From NCBI GenBank assembly GCA_002989075.1, contig PSQN01000010.1, forward strand, positions 868,001 through 932,000: DNA of 64,000 nt. The letters run 5' to 3'. The notes beneath the pieces are model-generated. The model was not told where the DNA came from, ran no database searches, and saw only the letters and a program-made list of their open reading frames with translations. Shown here piece by piece: positions 21,579 through 32,387 of the stretch. Source of the stretch: Arthonia radiata. Taxonomy: Eukaryota; Ascomycota; Arthoniomycetes; Arthoniales; Arthoniaceae. Position 1 is the stretch's first letter; the number at the start of each line of letters is the position of its first letter. Position numbers and translations under genes: made by a program.

Positions 21579-22115
21579 AGGCGGCAGCGTGGGGTGGGAT
21601 GCCTCGCTCGTTTAGAAGGTGCTTTGCACGGTTGGAGAGGATGTCTGGCCTTTGACAGTGAATATGTGGAGTGGCATTTAGCGATAGCACCCTCATTCAC
21701 TCTGTTAGCCTGACTTAGGGAAGAGCTAACCGGCCGAATGGTCGATGTGTAACAGTCGAGATCTTGCGGCGATAGGGAGACAGAGCCCTTGTCTTGGCGC
21801 CGTCAAGTCTCCTGTTAGTAAATTGGCAGAGATACTGCCAGTGCGCATCGTCAACAAAACAACAAACCATTAAGCCCTTGCGGATATATTAATAGCAGCG
21901 TTTGTTCAGCGCGTTTGCCCGGGTTGCCGTTCGCGCCTTCCTCCGTCCATTCAAATAAGGAAGGATCATTCTGGTTCTTGACATCGTGACTCTTGACATT
22001 CAGAGTCTTGACATTCTGATCCTCGACATTACTGCACAGCTATTGTATATGCCCGCACTTGCATTCTTATCAAAGACGGTCAAGCAATCAGCTTCACTGA
22101 ACCAAAGCTTACGAG
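21579..22115. promoter_or_regulatory. Promoter region of the six-hairpin glycosidase gene
   Basis: No gene. Contains the short CTTGACAT repeats listed separately and a pyrimidine/purine-mixed leader. No clear TATA box. Confidence 0.35.
21975..22030 (+). repeat. Four spaced copies of a (C)TTGACATT-like motif
   Basis: TTCTTGACATC, CTCTTGACATT, GTCTTGACATT and CCTCGACATT follow each other at intervals of about 16-18 bp, roughly 90-140 bp before the start codon of the downstream gene. They could be a transcription-factor array or a minisatellite remnant in the leader. Confidence 0.6.
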
Positions 22116-23448
22116 ATGGCGTTGATCGATAAAGTCCTTGAAGCACAGCAAGAAGTGTATGGAGACCTTCACAGCATCCCAGACGCGGTACGTTTGAACC
22201 AGCAATGCTTGCGACTATTTGGCAAGGCTATGTCCAACATGCTGAGACACAATATAGGCAGACTGGGATCCCCCAGAGCGCAGCGATGGCCACCGCGGCC
22301 GCTACCTTTGGACAGACGCCTTCGGTGTGATCAATTTCCTCACCTTGTTCAAAGAGACCGGAGAGCCGAAATACTTGACCCTCGCTCGTCGCCTTGTCGA
22401 GACGGTCCACGACGTCTTGGCTCGTACTCGTGATGGCAAGAGCCGGCTGCCCGGTGCCAGCGACGAGATGCCTCTTGGTGGTGGGCTGCGCATTGGCAAA
22501 GAAGACGTGTCTGGTCCAGATTGTGACGGCCAATACCATCATTATCTGACATTGTGGATGTTCGCATTGAACCGGCTGTCGAAGGCCACCAGTGACGCTC
22601 GGTGGAATGACCTCGCTGTGCAGCTGGCCAAGAGCATTCATCCAAATTTCTTCGTTGGCCGTGGTACTGACAACGCGCGGATGGTGTGGAAGTTGAAGAT
22701 AGATTTGTCGGAGTCGCTGGTCCATTCTCAGGGTCGCATGGATCCCATTGACGGGTACATTACGTTCAAAATCCTGCAAGGTAAGCGCACAGCACATGAC
22801 ACCTCATCTCCAGGTCTGTGGCATCGGGAGGTTTGGCTGGGCGCTCTTACCGCGAAAACTTTAGCAAGTCGATACGAGCTGACATTCTTACATAGCCTCT
22901 GCTGAAAAGCCAGTGTTAGAAGAAGAGATTCACGATTACTGGAGTATCGTAGCCAGACAGATACCGCACCCGCCCGGCTACGATGCACTGGATCTCGGAC
23001 ACACGCTCTGGATCGGCAACTGGCTTGCTGAGACATGGGTAGTGGACCTTCGCAAAGTGTGCGCGCGCCAAGCATGTACGTGGCTCAGAACAACCACCTC
23101 AGACTGGCTCTGACCGCGCTCATCTCATAGCTGACATGTAGCAGGGGAGCTTTTTCAGATAGGTTACTTCGACGCGCAAGAGAGCGGGCGCATCGCTTAC
23201 CGAGAGTACGGCACCTGCTTAGGAATCGCATGTGCAGCTCCGTCTCTCGAGAGCTACAGACAGCGTCTGATCGCTTACTGGGAGGGAAAGAGGCCATTCG
23301 ACAGCTGCAAGGCTATGAGTGAAGTGATGAGAGCAGCAGCCATTATGCCTGGAGGTATGTGGACGTTCAACAAAGTCTTACAAGGCCTTTGCTGATGGCA
23401 TGTGCAGCTTTCCAGCCTGGATACTTCGGCGATGCGACTGTGCTGTGA
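22116..23448 (+). CDS. Six-hairpin glycosidase-like protein, five exons
   Basis: Exons 22116-22187, 22258-22780, 22896-23075, 23142-23354 and 23408-23448 join in frame to 342 residues. All introns (70, 115, 66 and 53 nt) have GTACGT/GTAAGC/GTATGT donors. Conserved landmarks of this fungal family of (alpha/alpha)6-toroid proteins are visible: GRYLWTDAFGVINFLTL near residue 36, HDVLARTRDGKSRLPGA, GGLRIGKED, DCDGQYHHYLTLWMFALNRL and LDLGHTLWIGNW. The aromatic and acidic residues in these motifs suggest a carbohydrate-binding cleft. The substrate is not known to me. There is no signal peptide, so it is probably intracellular. Splice choices follow the need to keep these motifs in frame; an apparent read-through at 22781 would break the motif LQ-A-SAEKPVLEEEI. 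Confidence 0.85.
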
Positions 23449-25374
23449 GATGTCTGTTGCAGAGTCTGGCGGGTGACCAAGAGACTGCCATGCCGTCTAG
23501 CGGCAGAATTGAGCGTCTGTTTCGCATCGGATCGGACTGTTTGTATCCCATGCGAGGCTTCAGAAATTTAGAGTGGTTAGGGCGTCAACATCTGAGTTCA
23601 GAGAGCCCGCTTTGGTGCGGCAAGAGGAGTGGACCAGTCCAAATCCTCGATCTCACCAACGGATTCAGAATCACGCCAGCGTGACTGAATAGCTCTTCCA
23701 GATCAGAATTACGCCAGCGTGACTGAATAGCTCTTCCAGATCAGAATTGATCTTCATTGCTTCCACATCGTGCCTCTGCCAGCGCTCACAAGCGGCGACG
23801 TGCTCCAGTGCTTTTGGGCCGTGTCGGAACCGAGAGATGTACAAAGGGCGTGGCCCGCTGCATTGCCGAGACTTGTCATCGAAATAAGCATCAGCCGTGC
23901 CGAGAAGAAGCAAAGCGAGCTGCCTCCCTTGGTGTGTAGCGAGACAAATGATAGGGGTCGCAGGAGCAACGAACACGCATCGCAGAATGTAGATTATGTG
24001 AGTGAAAAGTTTGCAGAGAGCCAAATCTGCCCCGGCTCGGCGCTCGGCCCGAGCTCGGTCATGCCTTTTCCGAGATTGGTATTTCGGCAGCGTGGACACC
24101 TTCACAATGGAAGATCTTTTGTCAATTACTGTGACACCTGTCAGGTACAATCAGCCTACATAACAATCAGTCATCATCCTGGCAGAATGCGCCCTTCCTC
24201 GGCCAAGTCTACAGGTCGCCCCTGTTTCAACACTCGCCCAGCGTCAGCAGGACCGCATGCGTCCCGCTCGTCTTGCCGTGCCGCATCAGCACTCAGCGTA
24301 TAACCTTCACATCCCATGGTTCTCTTTAGGAAAATCCTCTCCCGACGATACAGCGTGCGAAGCGCGCCTTGCGAAGTCTACGTACTCCCGGCCTCGATGG
24401 TCCGATGACGATGGGATATGCTTGACATGTCTCACTCACTGGCTACCGAAAAGCGCGCTGAGCGTGTAGCGATTATCGAGATCCAGAGTAGGACCAGGAT
24501 CTTGGTCCTGCATCCTGAACACATTTTCATGTCTAAGACTGCGGCTAATATTTGCGATCGCTCCGGCGGCTCCTAAAAAAAGGCTCAAGGCGGCGCCACT
24601 GCTGATGGTCCTCATTTGTGATCTAATTTGGTGAGTAGGTTGGACCCGAGATCCGATCAATGGAACTGTGCCGCAACATCATTTTTCTGAAACACCTCTT
24701 GGCCACCTTGGATTTTTCTTCTTTCGCTTGCATCTCACTCAGACATTGCACGGGCTCTGCTCGATCTGCTCACATATTCGGTAAGCTACTGGATCTCTGA
24801 AACCAGCTAAACGCCTCGGTTGTTTGCTTCTAGGCAAGCTGGCAGCGTGGCCCGCGCGTGGCGCCGACACTCGATGCCCTGGTTCCGTTGCTCTCATTTC
24901 TGTAAACATTGCATTTCTGTAGTGGTTTGTCGCATAGCGGTTCAACCGTGAGTTAGGTTCGACTTTCCCCTTCAATCTGCAAGAGAGCGCCCGTCTTACA
25001 TAGAGTGTTCCCAGAGCCTAGACTCCCCTGAGGCTCTGCCGTCCTCGTCTTGACCCAACAAGTGTTGACTGGCATGCGGCGGCGTATGTCAAAGAAAGCA
25101 TTTCCTGCTGTCTTACCAGATGGCCTCTCCTTCATTCCATAGCTTGGTGGTATTTCCTTTTTTCCCTTCGTCTCATACAATCGTCATCATTCATTCTGTG
25201 TTTCGGCTGTACACACATTCCTTCCGCTTCTAACCAGACCAAACATTCATTTCTCGTCACTCTCTAATCTTGACACACGTGTTACAGTCTTTGATAGACT
25301 TTCCCTGTACACTCAGCACGTCGGAGCTTAGGGTAGATCTCTAAGACTAGTCATTCTTTTTGCTGAGCTACACC
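23449..25374. other. Long intergenic region and chitinase promoter
   Basis: No supported gene in 1.9 kb. Frames at 23671-24150 (minus) and 23770-24303 (plus) are mirror images of one another and have no domains. The last 250 bp are C/T-rich (CTTCCGCTTCTAACCAGACC, CACGTG-like ACACGTG near 25275), as in strong fungal promoters. Confidence 0.4.
23665..23748. repeat. 38-bp tandem duplication, about 2.2 copies
   Basis: The unit starting TCAGAATCACGCCAGCGTGA repeats at 23703 with one change and starts again at 23741. It may be a recent slip duplication just past the glycosidase gene. Confidence 0.85.
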
Positions 25375-26597
25375 ATGCACGGCTTTTTGAAATACGCGGC
25401 GACGTCCGCTCTTACCCTTGCTGGGTTCAGCAATGCCGCTCCTCTCGCGAAACGCGCCGCTCCAGGTGGAGTCCAGTTTCTCTACTGGGGAGCTGACGAG
25501 CACGGCGGTGACCTCTCGACTTACTGCAACAGCAAGAGCGCAGATTACATCATCATGGGGTACGTACTGACTGGCTTCACATACCACGCCAAAGCCTTCC
25601 CACTAACAGAGAAACCAGCTTTGTCAACACCTTCGGCAATCAAGCGCCGATCACCGCTTCATTCGGCGGCTGCACACTGGAGCAAGGGGTGCCCCAAAAC
25701 TGCGCCAAAGTCATTCAAGACGTCAAGACCTGCAAGAGCAGCGGCACGAAGCTGCTCGTAAGCCTCGGCGGCTGGGGCGTCGTTGACCCCATGCACGCCT
25801 ACGGCCTTCACAGCGACGCAGATGGCACAGATCTGGGCCAGCAGCTGTACAAGTACTTCGGCGACCCGTCCACGAGCATGTTCGGCGTCGCCATGGATGG
25901 CATCGACTTCGACATCGAAGGCTTCGGCCGCACCGACGGCGCCTACTACGCTAAAGCCGTGACCTCCTACCGCAGCGCCGCCAAAGCCGCCGGCAGCACC
26001 CCTATATTCACCGCGTCGCCCCAGTGCGCCCAGCCCGTCGACGAGAATATCACGCCTAGTATCCAAGCGGTACCCTTCGATTTTATCAACGTGCAGTTCT
26101 ACAACAACCCCAACTCTGCCGCCGAGGAGGTGCTGCAAGTCGGCACCAAGGAGATGATCTTCGACGACATCTACGCCCAGCTCGGCGCGTCCAAGTCGAC
26201 CGCCAAGATCACCATCGGTCTGCCTGCCGGCGACAGCGCCACTGGTCCCCCGCAAGGCCCTAACTATCGCATCTCTGCGGATCAAGCTAAGCAGATCTTT
26301 GATAAATACTCCAGCCACCCCGGCTACGGCGGGTCGATGGTGTGGAGTGCGGGATGGTCTGACGTCGATGCGTCCAACGGATGCACCTATGCGCAGAACA
26401 TCAAGAGTATCCTCACGAATGATGCGGTGTGTGGGGGTTCGAGCACCCAGCAGACGAACCCTAATGATGGGACACTGCCTGCTTTGGAGAGTCTCACTGG
26501 CACCGCCTCTGGTACCACTATCCCAGCCGATTCCATCCCCGGTATGGCGGCTGGAAACAGGCAATTACAGTCGGGCAGCGGGCAGCCTACTAACTGA
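25375..26597 (+). CDS. Secreted GH18 class III (plant-type) chitinase, two exons
   Basis: Exons 25375-25559 and 25619-26597 encode 387 residues; the 59-nt intron has donor GTACGT and acceptor CCAG, phase 2. The N-terminus MHGFLKYAATSALTLAGFSNA is a signal peptide, followed by LAKR, a Kex2-type site. The GH18 TIM barrel follows: GGVQFLYWG, KLLVSLGGWG (substrate-binding strand), and the catalytic DGIDFDIEG with the DxxDxDxE pattern intact, so it should be active. Later strands are visible at DFINVQFYNN and GGSMVWSAGW. A short Ser/Thr-rich tail after Cys at about 345 has no GPI signal or chitin-binding module. It would hydrolyse chitin in the cell wall or environment. A minus-strand frame of 301 codons is only its antisense shadow. 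Confidence 0.93.
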
Positions 26598-27296
26598 AAC
26601 TTTTGAAAAGGGGTCAGATGAGTGCTGGCATGCCGGCGTGGAGGGATTTTGTATTTTCGAGGCCTGAGGCCGCTGAGCCGAACGCTCCAACTTAGCTTTG
26701 CATTATTTCGTATTTCGTAGTGAATTGTTACGTACGGTAATGTGATTTATGAGTACCACTCTGACGGCGTTGCTTTTTCGCGTGTGAAAGAATGCTCTGG
26801 GAGAATGGGGGTTTGCTTTGCTGGGGCAGCTGTTGTGAAGAGTGTTGGCGAGTTTTCTTACGGGTCTTGACCAAGAGATTATGAGCAGTGCCAGCATATT
26901 CATCATGGCAATAATAGCAAATGGACCGCTGCAAAACTGAGTATTAGCTGTGCGCACGAAGAGCATTTATATGGGCTCCAATCATAATGAGTAATATCAA
27001 ATTGCAGCATGCGGGGGAAAACAAAGCATTTCAGGAGACCCATGCATATATGGGGAATGCTCTTTGACAGCTGCAAGATCAGCAAGCAATCACATATAAA
27101 CAAATACAGTGAGAAGTCTTTGCAGCAAGCACAAAGCTGCATTCGTCTTGATTTGCTATTCAAACAGTTTAATGGCCACCCTTAACACCTGCTCTACCCT
27201 GCAAAGAGCAGTTTGTACCCCCCACGCCCACGTGAACACCACACACATCCACAACGCTAGTGCTACTCAACGTCTACTATCTCCGCGTCTATCAGC
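26598..27296. other. Intergenic between convergent genes
   Basis: 3' regions of the chitinase and of the coiled-coil gene; AT-richer than the flanks, with no supported gene. Confidence 0.5.
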
Positions 27297-28557
27297 TCAC
27301 TTGGCTGAGCTCTTGCGCTTCAGACCCTTAGAGCTCGGCAGTCCATAGATACTGCCACGACGGCCGCGAGCCTCAGACTCCGGCGCGTCATCTTGCTGCT
27401 CTCCTCCCTCGTCCTGAGCGGCCTGCTGCCCCCCAATCTGCCCATGGCGAAGCCCCAAACTCGCAAATCCACCGGGGAACATGCCCTCAAAGGTTGGCGG
27501 CGCCAACTCGCCCTCCTCCTGCTCCTCGCTCGTCTCCTCGCTCACGAACATGCCCACGCTGGCCTCACGCTCCGCGAGCTCGTCGGTGTACCCGCGCTCT
27601 TCACTGCCGGATCCATTCTCACCGACCTGACTGCCGGCATCACCGCTGAAATCCCCAAGCGCCTCGTTGTACGGGTCGTGCTCTTCTGGCATGGCACCAG
27701 CACCCAGCGCAGGATAGGTGCCGTCCACCGTGAGACGGTTGTACTCGGGCTCAATGATCTCGAAGGCGCGGAAGAGAGCATCCTCAAGGCGGACCTTGTC
27801 GCGATGGAGGCTATCGGCTTCCTTGTCGTCTCTGGTGGCGTCCATTTGATGGGTGAGAGCGGCTAGTTCGCGGACGCGCTTGATGACGAGGACGTGCACG
27901 CGGCTGCCGATGGAGTTGAGAGACGCGACGCGGGAGCTGGAGGGCGCGAGAGCAGACTATAGGTACACACGTCAGTGGAACTCCAATGTTTTTGCGGTGC
28001 GCCGGGAATTTACCTCTGCGTCGGTCTTCGCCGTGTTGGCGGACGCAAGGTCGTTCTGCTGCTTGACGATGATCTTTTCGAGAGCGTCGACCTTCTGCTT
28101 GAGCCTCGAGCGGGACGCAAGCGCTTGCTTGAGGTGCGTGTCGGACTCGGCTTTCTCTTCCTTGAGCTTGTTGAGTTGGCGCTCGGATTCGCTGGGGAGT
28201 GCGGTCAGCGTGTGGGCTTGATGAAAAGTTTGGGGGAAATGCAGTGGGATGATGGCGGAGGGTGGCGAATTACCGTGTCTTAGCCTCGTAGTGATCTGGC
28301 ATGCGCTTGGCTTCGGAGAGCTGTTTCTTGATGCTCTTCTGCATCAGCTCGATGGCGTCCTTGGCCTCTTCTGCGGCGACGGCCGTGAGATCGCGCTGCT
28401 TGTCGAAAGCAACGATAATCTTGTCTTGGTACTCGGCGGTGACCTCGGCAGCCTTACGCTTCGGAAGCATATCGTCTTGTGACCGGGGCAATGATGCTAC
28501 TCCAGCTTTAGAGCGGTTCCGCTTGGAGGGAGCGGTGGTAGGTGGACGGGAAGGCAT
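27297..28557 (-). CDS. Coiled-coil protein of unknown function, three exons
   Basis: Exons 28274-28557, 28014-28191 and 27297-27956 encode 373 residues; introns of 82 and 57 nt have GTAATT and GTAAAT donors. The N-terminus (MPSRPPTTAPSKRNRSK) is basic and disordered. Residues about 35-150 form a long coiled coil, with heptads visible in KKQLSEAKRMPDHYEAK and LKQKVDALEKIIVKQQNDL. A helical part (RVRELAALTHQMDATRDDKE, DALFRAFEIIEPEYNRL) follows, then an acidic low-complexity stretch and a basic C-terminus (GLKRKSSAK), which could act as a nuclear signal. The layout resembles kinetochore or chromatin coiled-coil proteins, but I see no diagnostic domain and give no name. It shares a divergent promoter with the prefoldin gene. 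Confidence 0.8.
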
Positions 28558-28834
28558 TTTAGAGGCTTTAGGATGGAGTACGTAATGTTATGTTGATAAT
28601 ATTGACGAGGGTGATGATAGAGGAGGAACTAAGAGGAGGGAAGGCTTTGGAGGAGTACTTAAGGCGCGTAGTCGGCAGCGAGAGCTGAATTCGGAAGGAC
28701 GAGGCGCTCTCAGTGCGCCTGCCAGGCACATTTTCTCCTACTGTACGATTAAATGCGCTGTTCACCTTTGGAATGGCTTGCGAACAGTATCGATAAGGTA
28801 AATACTCGTGATTTTTATCTTTCTGTAAGTACGT

Positions 28835-29055
28835 TGGCGTCTAGCACTATCTAGAATTTATTAAGAATCGTTCTAGAAAGTACTTTCTAAGAAGCTAGAC
28901 AGTAGTACTAAAGAGATTAATTGCGTCTATTGTATTCTTAATAGTATTTTTAATAAAACTTAGGCCTTATATTAAGCGTTTACTGTTACAATTACCTATT
29001 TATAAGAAGAGACCCCCCTCTCTCCCCTAGTCGTCCTACTAGTAGTAAGTATCTA
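28835..29055. repeat. Short AT-rich, RIP-like relic between housekeeping genes
   Basis: About 220 bp with the same TA-rich, CA-poor texture as the transposon blocks (TCTAGAATTTATTAAGAATC, TCTTAATAGTATTTTTAATA), abruptly bounded by normal sequence. Probably the remnant of a mobile element, perhaps a MITE. I could not match it to another part of the window. Confidence 0.55.
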
Positions 29056-29190
29056 GCAATGATAGTATTTATATTGCTATCGAGAGGTCGAGCGGCGGCG
29101 TTCAGCTCTTTGCTTGTCGTCAATCAGGATGTCATGAGGGAAGATGCTGTCCTGAAGTTTGGCTGGGAAAGAGTAATTCAGGAGGGGCAT

Positions 29191-29203
29191 AACCCTAACC
29201 CTA
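29191..29203 (+). promoter_or_regulatory. Telobox-like AACCCTAACCCTA
   Basis: Just over two telomere-type hexamers, about 100 bp before the prefoldin start codon. Such teloboxes occur in promoters of housekeeping and ribosome-related genes. Could also be chance. Confidence 0.4.
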
Positions 29204-29304
29204 TCCAAATAAACATCGGAACGCTCTGCGACACAAACTCACACCACTCCACCACATCAAGCCTACAGTTGCTCTTCTGCAGCGCGCAGGTCCTCGAGCA
29301 CAAG

Positions 29305-30063
29305 ATGTTGAACAGACGCATGGTCAGACCCAGCTAGTACGGCGACGCACTCCATCTTACTAACTTTCCTAAACAGCTCTCGAAAGAGGACGAGGCTTCG
29401 ATCGGGAAAGATGAAGTCGAGGTCCGTCGCGAAGACCAGGAGAAGATCAATCGCTTCAGCAGACTGCACAGGAAGGAGATTGGGTTCGAAGACGAGTTGA
29501 AGACCATGCGGGTGAGTGGGTGCCGTGAATCAGCTGCGAACTATGCCGACCGCTTGCGGATAAGGCTGGTCACATGTGAACGACGTTGGCCATTCTGTGG
29601 ACGACGCTGGTTATTCTGTGTGGATCGGCGCTGACCAGTTGTGGTCGACGCTGAGCCCCTGTGGACACTATTTATCTTCGGTGGACGACGTTGAGCTCCC
29701 ATGGATGACGCTTACTTTTTATGGACGATGCTGACAATCATTGTGATAGAAAGACAAGGAAGACCTGGAAGAAGTTGCGAACGAGCTCGAACTTGCAGAT
29801 GAGGATGAGAAGATACCGTATGTAGCCGCGTCCCTGCCGGAAAGTTGCTGACTGACAGAGGAACCTTCAGGTATAAGATTGGAGACTCCTTCCTGTGGCT
29901 ACCGGTCTCTGAGGTTCAAGAATTGCTCACTGAGTCCACCGAAAGGGTTGACGAAGAGATCTCGACCGTCCAGTCGCAGCTCCGCGAAGCACGCGAGGAG
30001 ATGGAGCAGCTCAAGGTCGCATTGTACACTCGATTTGGCAAAAGCATTAATCTGGAAAGCTGA
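29305..30063 (+). CDS. GIM3: Prefoldin subunit 4, four exons
   Basis: Exons 29305-29322, 29377-29511, 29750-29817 and 29871-30063 join to 137 residues, the usual length of the family. Prefoldin is a heterohexameric jellyfish-shaped co-chaperone that hands unfolded actin and tubulin to the CCT chaperonin in the cytosol; subunit 4 is a beta-type subunit. Recognisable family stretches are EDQEKINRFSRLH, KEDLEEVANELELADEDEKIP, YKIGDSFLWL and the closing LYTRFGKSINLES. Long coiled-coil helices flank the short beta hairpin. The first intron begins GTCAGA after the conserved MLNRRM; the second intron is unusually long (238 nt) and full of short tandem repeats. Expected to be constitutive; the promoter carries a telobox-like motif. 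Confidence 0.93.
29575..29745 (+). repeat. Degenerate minisatellite inside prefoldin intron 2
   Basis: About eight diverged units of roughly 20-22 bp built on TGTGGACGACGCTGA (variants TGTGGTCGACGCTGAG, TGGACGACGTTGAG, TGGACGATGCTGAC). It fills most of the intron. Each unit carries a CTGA-like element resembling a fungal branch site. Confidence 0.75.
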
Positions 30064-31009
30064 GGGTCGGGCACAATCACATCAATCCGGAGAAGTGTGA
30101 AAGAGGGCTTGACAACGCGCAACGGACATGGAAAGCTCTAAGCAAAGATAACGATCCCTGAGCTGGATACCAGAAACCTGCTGGCCTGATCACCATCGAC
30201 TCATATGTCTCAACAGGCCTTGAGTAAGTTGTAAGCATCTACTCACAACGCCGTGCAGTGCAAGCTGACTGACGTGTAGACAAGACCGCTCATCAGTAGT
30301 CGTTGAACACTGCCCGAGCACCACACGCAAAGCACTGAGGTGCAGGTTCAGCCAACATATACCCACACCGCTTCTCCGCTAAATACCATTGGCAATGGCA
30401 GCTTGAGACCTTTCGGCCCAGTGGCTTCAGCCTCACCGTAGTATCTACCAAGCCAGGTAGCAAGATCGTCACCCATCGCCACAGGAAAAGGTCTGACAGG
30501 ACATTCCCGGAAACATTCCAGCTTCTTTTCCCAGCGTGTGGCACCAAGACTCGGCGAAAAAGAAAAAGTCAAGCCTCTTGAACGCGATTGCTCTTTTTTG
30601 TACACCACTTTGTCTTGAAACTCATTTGCTGTGACAGATAATATTTCAAGCTTTCGCGGCAAACATTTTCACCGGCAGGAGATGAACGCTGAGCGCACGA
30701 TGCCATCGCGGAAGTAAATCACAGCCTCTGCGGTCGACACCACTCGATACAAGCGGGAGACTTAAGTCGCAACGGTCATAAAGTACGCTCTAGGAGTCAA
30801 AGCGAAGGCTGTGTCAAGTTGATTACGCCAATCAAGAAGCCGTAAGCTTACAGTATGACTCGCTTGAATCATCAATTATGACAAATTGACGAAAAGCAGC
30901 AAGGCTGAACGTACGGCTATTCAAGACAGACAAGCCAATGGCCATGCTCGCACGTGGGCTCTGGTCGCATGGACGTACAGCCTCAGGCTGGCGTCCCGCC
31001 TTGCCTCCG
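30064..31009. other. Intergenic; one weak ORF
   Basis: A 104-codon minus-strand frame at 30348-30662 (MPRKLEILSVTANEF...) has balanced composition but no recognisable motif and no partner exon. The rest is featureless. Confidence 0.35.
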
Positions 31010-31937
31010 TTACAATTCACTCCTCGACCAGAGTTTCCCGCCGTCCAGCGCGATCACGCTCCCGTTACTGTGACTGCTCGCGCGACTGCACAGATATACC
31101 ACTGTTCCCGCGATGTCTTCGGGTCTTCCTACGCGCTTGTTTGGGCTGCTCGCCGCCATCTTCTCCAGACCACCGCTGAGCTCAATGAGCCCATTCGCCA
31201 TCCGGCTAGGGAAGAAGCCAGGCGCAATGGCATTGCACAAAATGTTCTTGTTCGCGAGATCAACGGCCAAGTGGCGCATCAAGTGAATGACGGCGGCTTT
31301 CGATGCTGAGTACGCTGGGACGCTGTTGGGTCCGGTGCTGCCGATACCCAGGCCGGCGACTGAGGCAGTCGCAATCACGCGGGAGGGGTTGTCGGTGTCA
31401 GATCGAGCGGTGAGGAGAGGCGCGAATCTGCCGAGCAAGTGTCAGCAAGCATTCTGAAGAGATAAAAGATGGCACAAGGGCTGGGGAGCTGAAACAGGAA
31501 AGAACATACTTCTGGACCGTGAAGAAGACACTCTTAACATTCAGGTCCATGACCTTGCTAAAGGCCTTGTCGTCGTGGTCCTCGAATGGCGCACCCCATG
31601 TTGCGCCAGCGTTCGCGAACAGTATATCCACATGGTCTGTCGTCTTTGAGACCTCCGCAACCAATCTCTCGATCTCTGACACCTTGCTGCCATCGGCGGG
31701 CACCGAAATCGCTTGGCTACCTTTTGGCTTGTTGGGCAGCGCATTCAACACCTTGCATGCCTCCTCGCATGCCTGCGCTTTACGGGACGTGATGTATACT
31801 TTGCTGCAGCCGGCTTGGAGGAGGCCGCTGGCGGCGTGTAGACCGAGGCCTCGGGAGCCGCCGGTGATTACAGCGACCTTGCCTTCCAAGGAGAAGATAG
31901 AGGAGAAATCCTTGAGTTCAACGTCGTACTTTGCCAT
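31010..31937 (-). CDS. Short-chain dehydrogenase/reductase (RhlG-like 3-oxoacyl reductase type), two exons
   Basis: Exons 31510-31937 and 31010-31427 encode 281 residues; the 82-nt intron (GTATGT donor, CTGAC branch, GGCAG acceptor) is in phase 2. Classical SDR landmarks: GKVAVITGGSRGLG (Rossmann NAD(P) site TGxxxGxG) near residue 20, ILFANAGATWG, and the catalytic YSASK in exon 2, preceded by a Ser-containing strand (ASVAGLG). The fold closes with NAIAPGFFPSRM and GSVIALDGGKLW. The pattern is like fungal proteins usually labelled rhamnolipid-biosynthesis 3-oxoacyl-ACP reductase (RhlG-like). The true substrate is not known. The start at 31937 (MAKYDVELKDF) is taken because the upstream open frame lacks family similarity. 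Divergent from the Mug190-like gene. Confidence 0.92.
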
Positions 31938-32387
31938 TCTGTCTCGTCCAATGCTGAGATTAATGGGCCTAATGTCAGATTGAGGAAAGTAGAGTGAAGC
32001 TTCATCCGAGGGTATACCCCAGATTGGGCAGGGCTGAACCGCGGTCAATGGTGCTGGAGTTAACGGAGATTTTCAAACACGTTAGCCCCGTGGCCCCGTG
32101 GCCCCCACGCCCCCGTGGGCCAATTGACGTATTAGCGCGGCGTGAACTTGGCGAGCTTCAATCAAGGAAGTACATCCACTAGCTGCCAAAGCTTCCAAAC
32201 AACTCGTACCACGAGCGCTGAGCTCTGTCTGCGATACTGATCATTCGCTGAGCTCCGTCGAATCATTCATTTCAATTCTGTCTTTATGCACTCTTCCGAA
32301 GGCAGTCAGTAGACTCGGCCTTGCTCCCAGGAGCACACACGTGGTGCATCCCAGAAACTCTCACTCAGCGTTGCATGCTCAACGAAC
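31938..32387. promoter_or_regulatory. Divergent promoter region with CCCCGTGG repeats
   Basis: Between divergent starts. Around 32080-32130 a GC-rich block repeats GCCCCGTGGC-like units about four times and contains an inverted CCCACGCCCCCGTGGG, followed by CCAATTG (a CCAAT-type box). Confidence 0.45.

Larger units (their letters stand above)
28558..29304. promoter_or_regulatory. Divergent promoter of the coiled-coil and prefoldin genes
   Basis: 747 bp between two divergently transcribed starts. It contains a short AT-rich, RIP-like insert (listed separately) and a telobox-like AACCCTAACCC near the prefoldin side. Confidence 0.5.

Noticed and set aside
21960-21973. GGAAGGATCATT, as at the 3' end of 18S rRNA
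   Set aside because: Only 12 nt match and flanks do not resemble rRNA or ITS.
22228-22797. 189-codon minus-strand ORF
   Set aside because: Antisense of glycosidase exon 2, which carries the conserved motifs on plus.
22781-22813. 33-nt alternative intron in the glycosidase gene
   Set aside because: Too short for a fungal intron; the acceptor at 22895 restores the conserved frame better.
25659-26564. 301-codon minus-strand ORF
   Set aside because: Exact antisense of the chitinase coding exon; Arg/Gly/Val-rich composition typical of a mirror frame.
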